Positions 1 to 8,743 are shown, counted from the stretch's first letter. The stretch is 64,000 nucleotides of DNA from Ignisphaera sp. (GCA_038735125.1 JAVYNU010000001.1:279662-343661); one strand, 5' to 3'. Numbers and translations are program-made. Notes: generated by a model from the sequence alone, not told the origin.

Positions 1-982
1 GCAGCATTAGAACAGCAATCTTTGAGCCTATGCCTCTTCCAGCCTGGTCCAGATATAGGTATAGCAGTAGGAGTGAGAGGCCTAACATGTGTCTTTGCCA
101 CTGCTGGCTTTGCCCAAGTATCCACGGGTTAAAGGCAACGGCAAGCACTGTGAGAATTCCTGCCAGTCTCGAGCCTGAAACTCTATAAGCTATTGCACAT
201 GCTGTAAGGGTTACAAAACCGAAGATTGTGGGTGGGTAGAGTTTGTAGAATATAAATGGGTTTGAAACCATCGCGAAGAGCCCTGAAACCCATGTGAGTA
301 GAGGTGGCAGGTTCCTGTACCCGCCAAGCCAAATATATGTTGTGATTAGCTGTGGGCTTTGGGCGAAGTCCAAAGAATTAGCGATATACTCTAGAGTGTC
401 CCAGCCTATGGGGAGGCTGTACCTCGTCTCCGGGTAAACACTAACGAGAAAGCCTATGAGAAAGGCAACGAGATAGAGAATTGCATTAGGTGTTGTAGCC
501 AACCTACTAGCAGCGCATTCTATAACCTCGCTCAAAGTTGGCGATGACTTGAAAATCTTTGGGCCTTTGAAGATGTGCCAAGTTGTTGCAACAAAAACGA
601 GATAGGCTCCACAAAAAGTAGCATAGGACATGTATATAGATGTTAAATCTATGAGACTGCCCCCAACAGGCTGAATAGAGAAATCTGATATGAAAAGACT
701 GTATATCGCAGAGCCGAGCCTGCCAACAGCCAGTAGGATAAGCCCAGCCAAAGAGATGATATATGTTGAGTAAATCGGGAGACTCCTCCAATAAAGCCAA
801 ACATCCAGAAAACCAGCAGCAAAAGAAAGAATAAACAGTAGCCAAAAATCATAGTCGACGAGCTCACGCCTAACAACATCCCCCGGATTCAGCAAGGCTA
901 CAGCCACATAAAAAAGCAGGAAGAGTGCTATAGAAGATGCGGAAAGCAAAAACCTATAGCGACTCAAATAATAAAAATCCAT
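1..982 (-). CDS. Polytopic membrane protein, GT-C glycosyltransferase-like (partial, C-terminus off the left edge)
   Basis: The frame is open from an ATG at 982 to the left edge with no stop, giving about 327 residues of a longer protein. It is strongly hydrophobic with many predicted membrane spans. After about residue 190 it carries the block GWDTLEYIANSLDF, then WLGGYRN.PPLLTW and FYKLYPP. The same blocks occur in the plus-strand gene at 6431-8469, so the two are paralogues. An acidic motif in an early extracytoplasmic loop of a polytopic protein is typical of GT-C glycosyltransferases using lipid-linked sugars. That assignment is inference, since only fold-level features are visible. AglB (48057-50504) and GT2 genes in the window fit surface glycosylation. 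No operon partner is visible upstream. Confidence 0.7.
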   Translation of the reverse strand, partial: MDFYYLSRYRFLLSASSIALFLLFYVAVALLNPGDVVRRELVDYDFWLLFILSFAAGFLDVWLYWRSLPIYSTYIISLAGLILLAVGRLGSAIYSLFISDFSIQPVGGSLIDLTSIYMSYATFCGAYLVFVATTWHIFKGPKIFKSSPTLSEVIECAASRLATTPNAILYLVAFLIGFLVSVYPETRYSLPIGWDTLEYIANSLDFAQSPQLITTYIWLGGYRNLPPLLTWVSGLFAMVSNPFIFYKLYPPTIFGFVTLTACAIAYRVSGSRLAGILTVLAVAFNPWILGQSQQWQRHMLGLSLLLLYLYLDQAGRGIGSKIAVLML

Positions 983-1237
983 ATTCTGACAACCCTCAGC
1001 AACACGCCTATGCCATGGAATCCTTTATAAATATTCTTAGCAATAACCAAGTTAAAGTGTCTTTAAAAAATTCGCAAACGCATAGAAGCTCTAACTCCTC
1101 CCCACCATAAAAGTGCGAGGCTTTCAGTTGTAAAGAGGCTTTCGAAAAACAATGTTCTAAGCCATGCCTTTAACAAACACGTTCAACACCATGAAGATAT
1201 ATAGAGGAGAGAATATTGTTTTGTGGGAGCCGGCTCT

Positions 1238-1645
1238 TTAAGGAAGAACTTCTATCCCCCTCTCTGTGGCCCTTTTCTTAAGTTTTTTATCAAATGTTGC
1301 TAAAGCTAAGCTGTAGTAAATGGCTGTTGAGAGAATTATGTAGTCGTTTATCTCCTTAACGTTCTCCTTATCCTCTTCAAGCATCTTAAGTGCTTCAATC
1401 AATACCTTCTCAGGTTCTAGTATGTATCTTGTTCTAGGATCCTCTAGATATTCCCTCACCTTCAAGAGGGTGAAGTTAATGGGGGTTTGAATAAGCCTGA
1501 GCATAACCCATATGAATTCGTGAACCACGATAGAGGGAATGTATATCTCTTTAGCTCTATCAATTATTTCTGTGGCCTCACCATGATGTTCACTGTCTTC
1601 AACTGTATCGTAGACTAAAACATTTGTATCAAGAAGTAGCTTCAA
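1238..1645 (-). CDS. vapC: VapC-type PIN-domain toxin (module 1)
   Basis: This small PIN-domain protein begins KLLLDTNVLVYDT. The first acidic residue of the PIN site is the Asp in LLDTN; further conserved residues are the Glu in VHEFIW, the Asp pair in INDYIILSTAI and the late Asp in ATFDKKLK. VapC proteins are Mg2+-dependent RNases neutralised by a partner antitoxin. The frame is open to a TTG at 1660, but the TTG at 1645 lies a suitable distance behind a GAGGAG motif and gives the usual family N-terminus, so I prefer it. It overlaps the end of the AbrB-type antitoxin at 1629-1865, which indicates translational coupling. The RNA target cannot be told from the sequence. Confidence 0.88.
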   Translation of the reverse strand: MKLLLDTNVLVYDTVEDSEHHGEATEIIDRAKEIYIPSIVVHEFIWVMLRLIQTPINFTLLKVREYLEDPRTRYILEPEKVLIEALKMLEEDKENVKEINDYIILSTAIYYSLALATFDKKLKKRATERGIEVLP

Positions 1646-1865
1646 ACATAATCTCCTCAATAGCTTCCTCTATCTCTTCAACGCTAATCCTCCTACCAGC
1701 CCTTATCGTTAGCCTCTTCCTCTTCAATGGAGTTATTTTAATGACATTCTCCTTTTCGTCGTAAACAATTTTAACGAGGTCTCCCTCCCTAATCTCTACT
1801 TTTTCTCTAATACTAGCAGGAATTGTCACCTGGTAGTTGCGTGTAACCTTAACTATTTCCTCCAA
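1629..1865 (-). CDS. vapB: AbrB/MazE-type antitoxin (module 1)
   Basis: A 78-residue protein starting at TTG 1865. The N-terminal half is a SpoVT/AbrB swapped-hairpin domain (VKVTRNYQVTIPASIREKVEIREGD). The C-terminal third is acidic and helical (ISVEEIEEAIEEI) and would be the part that wraps the toxin. Proteins of this family bind operator DNA as dimers and repress their own operon. The gene lies immediately upstream of and overlaps the PIN toxin. A perfect inverted repeat around the TATA element about 30-50 bp upstream (1891-1919) is the probable operator. Confidence 0.85.
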   Translation of the reverse strand: MEEIVKVTRNYQVTIPASIREKVEIREGDLVKIVYDEKENVIKITPLKRKRLTIRAGRRISVEEIEEAIEEIMFEATS

Positions 1866-1890
1866 GGGTAATCCCTAGTAAAAATAGTTG

Positions 1891-1919
1891 TCTACTAGTA
1901 TATAAGCATTTCTAGTAGA
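1891..1919 (-). promoter_or_regulatory. Operator/promoter of TA module 1: perfect inverted repeat around a TATA box
   Basis: TCTACTAG at 1891-1898 and its exact complement CTAGTAGA at 1912-1919 flank a 13-bp core which, read on the minus strand, contains TTATATA. This is the only TATA-like element correctly placed for the antitoxin start at 1865. A repressor on the repeat would occlude TBP, so autoregulation by the AbrB-type antitoxin is likely (inference). Confidence 0.65.
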
Positions 1920-2002
1920 AAAGAAACCTAAGCACCTTTCAATCTATTCATGTTTCTCCCCACCACCATCTTTCACAGAGAAGTTACAGTAGTAAAACTT
2001 GT

Positions 2003-2059
2003 GAGGAACTAGGTCTAGAGATAGACCTTGTGAAAGGCGGGCTGAGACCCATGAAACCC
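2003..2059 (+). pseudogene. Detached fragment of a clan AA aspartic protease gene (C-terminal end)
   Basis: About 57 bp here are nearly identical to the 3' end of the aspartic protease pseudogene at 11924-12276. Both encode EELGLEIDLVKGGLRPM. Only the last part of the gene is present and the reading frame runs into unrelated sequence on both sides, so this is a relic rather than a gene. It records a duplication or deletion event linking the two parts of the accessory region. Confidence 0.6.
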
Positions 2060-2311
2060 AGAGTACATCGAATGCTTTTTGCAAACTTCTACCATTCATA
2101 TACTTGCGACAGTTCCTCAAACACTCCTCAGCAATGCACATCTTATGCTTGATCTCTTTCAAAAGCTCTTCACCAAGCCCATACATTGTCTACGCCTTAT
2201 GAATATGGGGTGCTATCTCTTTGACGGGCCCCTGCCCTCAATCTCTATCTATATGACCCAGTATATGATGCTGCTTAGTGAAATGGATATCTTGTTTAAG
2301 AATTCTAAAGA

Positions 2312-2319
2312 TTTATATA
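2312..2319 (+). promoter_or_regulatory. TATA box of TA module 2
   Basis: TTTATATA stands about 40 bp before the proposed antitoxin start at 2355, so transcription would begin near 2340-2345 with a very short leader. This supports a translation start close to 2355 even though no ATG, GTG or TTG is present there. Confidence 0.5.
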
Positions 2320-2354
2320 GAATGTTTCGGTATGTTCTATACTGGTGGTAGGTA

Positions 2355-2627
2355 CTGAATAAAGTAAAAACAAGTATATATGTTGATAAAGATCTTTGGG
2401 AAGAATTCAAAAAACTGGCTCAGAGAAAAGGTGTTGAGCCAAGTAAGTTACTAGAGGAGTTAATACGTGAGGAATTATTTGAGAAAATGTTAGACGAGTT
2501 TATGCAGGAACTCGGTATTGGAAATGACTATGAAATCGATTTTGAGCCAGTTAAACCACGTAAAGACTTGGTAAGTGATCTTGTTAGGTCTATGCGTGAT
2601 GAAAGAAGAGATAGTTTACCTAGATAG
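2355..2627 (+). CDS. Ribbon-helix-helix antitoxin (module 2), non-canonical start
   Basis: The reading frame encodes about 90 residues beginning with the ribbon-helix-helix pattern KVKTSIYVDKDLWEEFKKLA, followed by an acidic C-terminal half. CopG-like antitoxins with this layout sit before PIN toxins, as here: its end overlaps the toxin start at 2599. The frame opens at 2352 after a stop and contains no ATG, GTG or TTG before the RHH strand. CTG at 2355 is the best start candidate, preceded by a GGTGG motif. A mutated start codon is the alternative. The TATA box at 2312 fits expression. Confidence 0.7.
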   Translation: MNKVKTSIYVDKDLWEEFKKLAQRKGVEPSKLLEELIREELFEKMLDEFMQELGIGNDYEIDFEPVKPRKDLVSDLVRSMRDERRDSLPR

Positions 2628-3054
2628 TAGTGCTATTATTAAGAGGTATATCGAGGAGCCTGGTAGTTTGGAGATAAGAAGTCTCTATAAGAAGGCCTAT
2701 GCAGGGGAGATAGTAGTATCTTATAGTCTGTGGAATGTGGGAGAAGTATTGGTAGCTTTTGATCGTGCTAGAAGGCTTGAGAGAATCACTGAAGATGATT
2801 ATCGTACTGTTAAGAGAAGGTTTCTAAACGAGATTAAACGTATGTTGAAATTGGGAGTAATGGTCTTAGTCCCTATAACCCTTAGAGTTTTACGCGAAAG
2901 CTGGAAGCTCTTAGAGAAATACCACATATACGTCGCAGATGCTTTACAAATAGCATCAGCTAGAAACATTGATGCAGAACTCTTCTTAACAGGTGATAAG
3001 AGGTTATACGAAATAGCATTAAGAGAAAATATCAAGAGCAAGTACATAGGCTAG
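2599..3054 (+). CDS. vapC: VapC-type PIN-domain toxin (module 2)
   Basis: A PIN-domain protein of about 151 residues. The N-terminus (EEIVYLDSSAIIKRYIEE) holds the first catalytic Asp, NVGEVLVAF the conserved Glu, and YVADALQIASA and LFLTGDKRLYEIA the late acidic residues. The family acts as a Mg2+-dependent RNase toxin. The frame is open upstream to 2575, but the ATG at 2599 (preceded by GTG 2596) gives the family-like N-terminus and overlaps the antitoxin's last codons, as expected for a coupled pair. Confidence 0.85.
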   Translation: MKEEIVYLDSSAIIKRYIEEPGSLEIRSLYKKAYAGEIVVSYSLWNVGEVLVAFDRARRLERITEDDYRTVKRRFLNEIKRMLKLGVMVLVPITLRVLRESWKLLEKYHIYVADALQIASARNIDAELFLTGDKRLYEIALRENIKSKYIG

Positions 3055-3172
3055 ATTTAACGAATATTATTAGAATAGAGACACTCGAAGACCTATTAAT
3101 GTAGAGCCATAGAAAAAGATTAAGAACCAATCTCAACTTTGCTTAGATCCTTATGTTTATCTTCTCAATTCT

Positions 3173-3394
3173 CTACATAGCTGTCCCCAAAGCCTCTTTT
3201 GGCATGGACTTTCCCGTTATTGGAGCACCTTTGATGTGTTTTAAATCGATATACTCTATCTTCAAGTCCTCGACCAATACTCTATAGCAAATGAATGTCT
3301 ATATTCTCTTATGTCCTATGCCCATAGAAAACCCTTTACTGAATTCGACTACAGATGGCGATAGATTTAAAGAGCTAAAATTCAACTCTAAGTT
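3173..3394 (-). pseudogene. Degenerate coding remnant, unidentified
   Basis: The stretch 3055-3570 has no intact gene. On the minus strand, 3394 to 3173 reads as a plausible protein (…VVEFSKGFSMGIGHKR, then VLVEDLKIEYIDLKH and KGAPITGKSMPKEALG) broken by one in-frame TAG and lacking a start. I do not recognise the family. The rest of the interval shows only a short palindrome, GTTTATGCGTAAAC near 3481. Confidence 0.35.
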
Positions 3395-3570
3395 TCACCT
3401 AGTCACTAATCTTTCTGCGACTCAGAATAGGTGCGGGCGATGAAGATCGTATATCGGATTGTATATCGGGAAGACGATGCGTTTATGCGTAAACCCGATT
3501 CTTGTACACAATATAAGACGATTCTTCGAATTTCTGCAATTTCTACATCTTATTGTATTTACGGCAAAAT

Positions 3571-4521
3571 CTAAATTGATTTAGCCATTATGTAATAGTG
3601 TTTTATTTTTGCGATCCCTGGGACTTGTGTGTAGTAGAAGAGGTGGGAGGTCCATGGAATTACAACAAATCTAAATCCTAGTTGCTTTAACTCGTAGAGA
3701 GACTTGAATAGCAAAACCGTTCCAATACCTAACCTCCTCTTGTTCGGATCTACACCTACAGGACCAAATTCGTTTCTGCCCATTCGGCGATAAACAGCAA
3801 AGCCTGCTAGCTCATTATTTTGCTCTGCTAACCATATCGATGGAGGCTTGCATCTAAATGCATACAAGGCTTCTAAACGCCAAATAGGACTGAATTTCTC
3901 TCCAACCCATTTCCCAACTTTCTCAGCTTCATCTTCTCTAGCCTTTCTAATCAAAAAACCTTGTGACGTCAGATCATTCTCGATTTTCAGAACTCTTCTT
4001 GGGTAATAGAAACGCTCTAAATCAACCTCATAACTCACAGTCTCCTCTTTCTTGACATACCCAAAATACTCGAAAAGCTCTACATAGTCTTCTTATAATA
4101 TGTTTATACCTGGCATGAAATAGTATGGAGCATATGCATAGAGAACAACACTCTTCTTATCTCGTGCCTTAGCCACATTCTCAAACTCTTTGAGTAGAGT
4201 AGATAGAACATCTCTCCGCAAATCCGCTGGGAGATGAGGGTCTACAACAACATCCTTCTCAAACAACACATCCCTAAATTTCTCAATGGCTTCTCTAGGC
4301 TCTTTAACAACCTCAACACCTGCAAGAAAACCTAGAACCCTGTCTCCATCACCAACAGCAAAATATGTTATATCCTCATCAAAATTAGGGTCGCTCAGAA
4401 TAAACGATGCGAATGTCTCGCAATCAACGTTGTCATATGGAAAAGATATGTTGTGCAATTTACATGCAGCCTCCAAATAAACAGCATCTCTCAAATCTCT
4501 ATATGTATATAATCTGATCAT
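3571..4521 (-). pseudogene. GNAT-family acetyltransferase split by one in-frame stop codon
   Basis: Two ORFs, 4521-4093 (142 aa) and 4038-3571 (155 aa), are in the same frame. The 54 bp between them also translate sensibly (EDYVELFEYFGYVKKEE) after a single TAA at 4095-4093. Read through, they make one protein of about 316 residues. Its C-terminal domain has the acetyl-CoA-binding segment VGVDPNKRRLGIGTVLL of GNAT N-acetyltransferases, and the N-terminal part resembles a second GNAT-like domain. A TAT(Tyr)-to-TAA change would explain the break. Either the gene is freshly inactivated, the sequence has an error, or two half-proteins are made. No flanking operon is apparent. Confidence 0.75.
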
Positions 4522-4771
4522 AGATGTCTCCCAACCAAATTATCTAGATGCCCAAATATTTTATTTTTGCTGCTTAACCATAGAGATTGCATTTACTTTC
4601 AGATATCGAAAAGTCTTAAGCACAGACATTATCGTCATTAGAGCAACTTCTATTCCACATTTTTTCGCAATTAACACGCCCATGCGAAAGCCTGTCTAGG
4701 TCTATCAACATCGATAAGCTACTTCATCACCTGGCACAAGTCATTCTACAAAAGCCAAGTTACAACTAGGA

Positions 4772-4802
4772 GACCTCGCCCTTAAGGGGAGGAGAAGAGG
4801 TC
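4772..4802. repeat. Hairpin, possible 3' end of an IS200/IS605-type element; only feature in 4522-5061
   Basis: GACCTC (4772-4777) pairs with GAGGTC (4797-4802) around CCCTTAAGGGG. On the plus strand the same bases read in frame as LQLGDLALKGRRRGQFGV followed by a stop, which looks like the C-terminus of an archaeal tnpB-like ORF ending in its terminal hairpin (inference). Upstream the frame is broken. A TATA-like AATATATAAA near 5036 serves TA module 3. Nothing else is recognisable in the interval. Confidence 0.35.
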
Positions 4803-5061
4803 AGTTTGGAGTGTAACTGCGGACAAGGTGGGATCCCAGACGTTCGTTTTAACCACCATATATGAGTTGGTCAACGCACCTAGGGAGAAATAGCTTATCC
4901 ATGTGTTTTGCCGGGGAAGTAGCATAGCTCGATTCTTCAGCATACCATATTTATTCAGCGAGTGGGCAAGACATTGGGTTTTTAGAGCTGGTAGACTTTT
5001 AAGGTTTATCATAAGTTTAAATGTTTGGGTTTACCAATATATAAACTATGGTGGTTGAGTA

Positions 5062-5292
5062 GTGAGTGTTTTCAGCATAAAGCTTAGGAGGGAGATCAAG
5101 GAGAAGATGGATAAGTACAGGGATCGGGTGAACTGGGCCGAGGAGGTGAGGAGGTTTATCGAGAGCAGGTTGAGAATGCTCGAGGCTGAGGAAAACATCA
5201 AGAATATAGTCAAGACACTTTCACAACTACCACTAGAGTCTCCCAGGGGATCATCGGCTACTTCTGTGAGGGAGGACCGTGATAGTCATTGA
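5062..5292 (+). CDS. vapB: Antitoxin, CopG/ribbon-helix-helix type (module 3)
   Basis: A 76-residue protein from GTG 5062. It starts with an RHH pattern (VFSIKLRREIKEKMDKY, then VNWAEEVRRFIESRL) that dimerises to bind DNA, followed by a helical, toxin-binding tail. It overlaps the downstream PIN gene by 14 bp, giving translational coupling. A TATA-like element at about 5036 is close enough to the start for a leaderless or very short-leader transcript. The paralogue at 11097 shares the NWS/AEVRR helix, so modules 3 and 4 belong to one VapBC subfamily. Confidence 0.85.
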   Translation: MSVFSIKLRREIKEKMDKYRDRVNWAEEVRRFIESRLRMLEAEENIKNIVKTLSQLPLESPRGSSATSVREDRDSH

Positions 5293-5686
5293 CGCATCCC
5301 TGCTAGCAGCCTTCATTCGCAAGGAGCCCGGCTGGGAAAGGCTTGCCGAATACTTGAAGTTGTGCGTGACTATTGACTTAGCGTTGAAGGAGGTGTTGAA
5401 TGCTGTGTGGAAAGATGTTGCAGTCAGGAAAACCATGGGCATTGATATAGCGGCTCAGTTAATGGAAATACTGTTCTCAATGGTAGGAGTCAACATAGAT
5501 GTTGAGCCCGAGATCAAGTATTTGCCGAAAGCGTTCGAAATAGCTCTTAAAACAGGTGTGACAGTGTATGACGCTCTATACATTGCACTAGGCATGGAGA
5601 GGAAGCTACCACTAGCTACACTAGACGAAAAACAAGCTAAAGCAGCTCAAGCACTTGGAGTAAAAACAATCACCCCCTCTACCTAG
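5279..5686 (+). CDS. vapC: VapC-type PIN-domain toxin (module 3)
   Basis: A 135-residue PIN protein from GTG 5279. The motifs are IVIDASLLAAF (first Asp), ALKEVLNAVWK (conserved Glu), VTVYDALYIALG (Asp pair region) and LATLDEKQAKAA (last Asp). It is a predicted Mg2+-dependent RNase toxin paired with the RHH antitoxin it overlaps. It ends just before a broken PaREP1 gene on the other strand. Confidence 0.88.
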   Translation: MIVIDASLLAAFIRKEPGWERLAEYLKLCVTIDLALKEVLNAVWKDVAVRKTMGIDIAAQLMEILFSMVGVNIDVEPEIKYLPKAFEIALKTGVTVYDALYIALGMERKLPLATLDEKQAKAAQALGVKTITPST

Positions 5687-5709
5687 TGCAGATAACTCAC
5701 ATAACAATA

Positions 5710-6091
5710 TTATTTAAACAGTAACAGCAGAGCTCGACAACCAACCTCCTTCAACGCTGAATCAATAGCTACACAGCTTACAGCTTCAAGAATCCCAAAC
5801 CTGATTGCCAATGCCCTAACACACTCCTCTGCAACCTTATACAGCTTCTCACTCGCCTGCACAGAATCACCTTGATCAATATATTTCCTGGACTTCACTT
5901 AGAAACCTCTCAGCGAGCTCCACATAAATAGCCACCTCCTCTTGTGGATCAAGCTTAAGTTTCTCAAGAATAGAGTCGATAACAAAGGACTCTACATCTA
6001 AGCCCCTCCTCAAAATCTCATCAGCAACACTCTTAGGGATGTAAATCGAGATATAGCCCTCTGCACCCATATAGTTACAGCCCCTAAGCAT
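5710..6091 (-). pseudogene. PaREP1-family gene, frameshifted and truncated (copy A)
   Basis: The first ORF (6091-5876) encodes YISIYIPKSVADEILRRG and VELAERFLSEV; the second (5898-5710) continues in another frame with KYIDQGDSVQASEKLYKV and AEECVRALA. Joined with a one-base correction near 5885 they give the typical PaREP1 arrangement, a small HEPN-like helical protein abundant in crenarchaea and of unclear function. The tail after ALA…FG is unlike the copy at 9865-10397 and ends early, so this copy has also lost its C-terminus. Confidence 0.7.
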
Positions 6092-6430
6092 AGTTGCTAA
6101 CCCACTTTATTTAGCTTACCAACTACGCAATCACTTCACAGTAGATTAGAGGTTACTGCATTGAGAAGACTCACATAGATAGATGGTACCTAAACCTCTC
6201 CCAGGTGCTGTTCTCTTATAGAACCAAAGAGGTGGCTTCTTGTTAGCAAGTAGTGTTCTAATAATCTATACCCCTCCCTGTGGACGCATCAAGAGAGTAA
6301 GAGATAAGTAGAGCTGGCTACTATAGGTGTAGAATGCTGTGATATAGAATAGAGTGAGGCTGTTGAGATGGGTTGTTACTGAGGTAAAGCTTAAATTAGA
6401 GGGTTTTTGAAGCTGTAGCAGTAGCATGAT
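6092..6430. other. Intergenic stretch without recognisable gene
   Basis: I see no gene, RNA or strong repeat here. It separates the start of PaREP1 copy A (minus) from the start of the GT-C-like gene (plus), so it should hold two divergent promoters, but no convincing TATA box stands out. Confidence 0.4.
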
Positions 6431-8469
6431 TTGTTGCATTGCCTGCGGTGGATGTGGGTGCTCGCTTGGCTTCGCAGCTTAGCTAGGTTTAGACTGATTT
6501 TCGCCTTTCTTGCTCTCGTTTTAAGCGGGTTGCTTATCGCTTGTCTGGTTAGAGGTATGGTTAACTGGGTTTTGTATGACTACCTTGTCTGGCTTATCAG
6601 TTTAGTCATTTGCTTAGGGGATGTACTTGACTTCCTTTGTTTTTACCGTAGGATAGGGTATGCCTCAACATTAACATTAGATGTTCTCTCACTAGCGCTC
6701 GTTGCTATCGGTAGGCTTGGATCGCTTGCTGTGAGCATGGTTGAGACGATGTTTGTAACACCTCCGGTGGGTGGTGGGATCGTGGGGATTGAGGCATTGA
6801 TTATCGCTTCTCTAGTAGTACCTGGATCTCTCATAGGCTTTGCTGCCATAGCTTTACACACCTTTGCTAGAGAGCCCGTGGTACTTGCGGAGTCCAGAAC
6901 CTGGGCAGAGATACTCCACAGTATCAGGAAGGGGCTGACATCTGCTGGCCACTTCTTCGAGAGTCACCCCATATTCACTGCATTCCTCTTGGGTTTCTCA
7001 GTACGCTTAGTTCCAGAGGTGTTGTGGTGGCCTTGGCATGTAGGGTGGGATACCGTCGAGTATACTGCACATCTAGCTGACTTCCTCACCTCGCTAAACC
7101 CCTTTAAACCATATTACTGGATGGGTGGCCTGAGGAACATCCCCCACTACTGGACCTCACACTAGCGTTGCCGACAATGGCCATAGGGCCGTGGCTTACA
7201 TTTAAGCTCTACCCACCCATAGCATTCGGTGCACTCATTGCTGCTACAACATATCTCGCAAAGAATGTGCTTAAAGTGTCACCGAGAAATCTGATGGCCG
7301 TGGCACTCGCATCATCGCTATACATCTTGAACCTTAGGATCTCGTGGGACTACCAGAGGCAACTACTGGGCTCTGTTATAATGGTACTGGCTATAGTGGT
7401 TCTCGAGAGCTACAGAGGTAGGGGTGCTAAATGTACACTACTAGCATCTCTACTCTTAGTCCTGACTAGCATGGCACATGAAGTGACAGGAGTTGTCGCC
7501 TTCGTTCTTGCTCTACTACTACTCGTGGAGGCCGTCGCCAATAGAGCTGGCAGAGAAATAGCTGTGCACTTCACCGCACTAGCTGTTATCACAGCACTTC
7601 TCCTATGGTATTGGAGAATACTCTACACACCGAATATGTATCTTGGTGCGGCACCACCCGGTGTCGTGTCCTACCCCGTGTATACAGCAGCTGCTGGAGA
7701 GGTTATCTCATATCTGGTGGTGGGCTACGGACTCGTACTGCCACCAGCACTCTTGGTGCTCACAAAACCCGGCTACAGGTATCTGAAGATAGCAGTTGTA
7801 ACACTGTTCCTAGCAGGCCTCTCACCACTGATAGCACCGTACACAGCTGCCACCGCATGGTATAGGTTCCTCATAGGTGCAGCCCCACTCATGGTACCAC
7901 TAGCTATAGCGGGTTTAACAACGTATGGAGAGGGCAGAGCCACTGTAATATATGTCCTGCTGTTTGCTGTGGTGGGCATCCCGTTTATACTTCAATATCT
8001 GTATATGTATGACCTTGTTGCAGCATTAACCGAGTTCCCACCAGGACTTACACCAAGTCCAGCGATCCGGCCCTTCCTCCAAGACCTCTACGAACTAAGC
8101 ACGTATATATCAGCAAATATATCCAAGGCGGACCTGGAAACGCCTATCATGGCGCAACGCCATGTTGCTAGGTGGATACACCTCGGTATTCGCAACCCAG
8201 AGCCGGGGAGGCTGATATGGATTCCTTACGATCCTGGAATATCTGCTGTGTGCAACGTCATGACCAACCATAATACGACGAGGATTTACATAATTACAAC
8301 TAAAGACATTGAAGCCCTTGTGAGAGAAATCAACACAACCCAGATTGAGACATGCGGGCCGTATTCAGGAGAAGACATTGATGTAAAAGTAAGGCTTCTC
8401 AGAGACGGCACATATAAACTCTATTTAGTAGAGGTATCGAGTAAGCAAGCCGGTAGCATTACTACTTGA
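6431..8469 (+). pseudogene. GT-C-like polytopic membrane glycosyltransferase, one frameshift
   Basis: ORFs 6431-7165 and 7168-8469 are two parts of one gene. The first ends …GLRNIPHYWTSH just where its paralogue at 1-982 reads GYRNLPPLLTW. With one more C in the run of five at 7141-7145 the frame continues as RNIPPLLDLTLALPTMAIGP and joins the second ORF. The whole would be about 680 residues with a dozen or more membrane spans and a soluble C-terminal domain after about residue 530. GWDTVEYTAHLADF carries the loop acidic residues expected of GT-C enzymes. The start may be TTG 6431 or, more likely, ATG 6452. A GT2 gene lies downstream on the opposite strand. The break is a mutation or a homopolymer error. 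Confidence 0.75.
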
Positions 8470-8699
8470 ACTAGGCGAGCAAACCTAAGATTTTTGTGGC
8501 TATAGTCATTTCTCACCGCAGACAAATTCTTTTTCCATGGCTTTTCAATACTCTCCCGGACACCCAGTCTTTTCACTCCCCTCCCCCACAAGCACCTCTA
8601 ATCATCTTGAATTTTCTTACAACTGAAGACCTCGTCTCTTTGGGGTGGGGACCAGAATTTTATTATTGGGTGCCAATCAAATAAAGCTTTATGCATCTC

Positions 8700-8736
8700 G
8701 GCATCACTGCCCGCTTTTAGGGGCAGGTGAGATGCC
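8700..8736. terminator. Strong stem-loop between convergent genes
   Basis: GGCATC/GATGCC (8700-8705 and 8731-8736) encloses CTGCCC/GGGCAG (8707-8712 and 8721-8726) around an 8-nt loop. It lies just beyond the 3' end of the GT2 gene (8744, minus) and 230 bp beyond the GT-C gene. It could be a bidirectional terminator, or the relic end of an IS200/IS605-like element similar in design to the hairpin at 4772. Confidence 0.5.
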
Positions 8737-8743
8737 AAGTTCT

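Noticed and set aside
1944..2186. 80-residue minus-strand ORF beginning MYGLGEELLKEIKHKM
   Set aside because: The first half has a helical, PaREP1/HEPN-like flavour, but the second half lies antisense to the protease fragment at 2003-2059 and has no family likeness; it may be a remnant at most.
2079..2351. 90-residue plus-strand ORF before vapBC module 2
   Set aside because: No domain pattern, and it overlaps the TATA box of the module; probably chance.
3420..3540. Short repeats GTATATCGG and palindrome GTTTATGCGTAAAC
   Set aside because: Too short and isolated, not placed before an intact gene at promoter distance; no function can be argued.
4782..5012. 76-residue minus-strand ORF
   Set aside because: Lies across the hairpin at 4772-4802 and has no family-like pattern.
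8496..8684. 62-residue plus-strand ORF between convergent genes
   Set aside because: Low-complexity Pro/Ser composition, no ribosome-binding site, no family.
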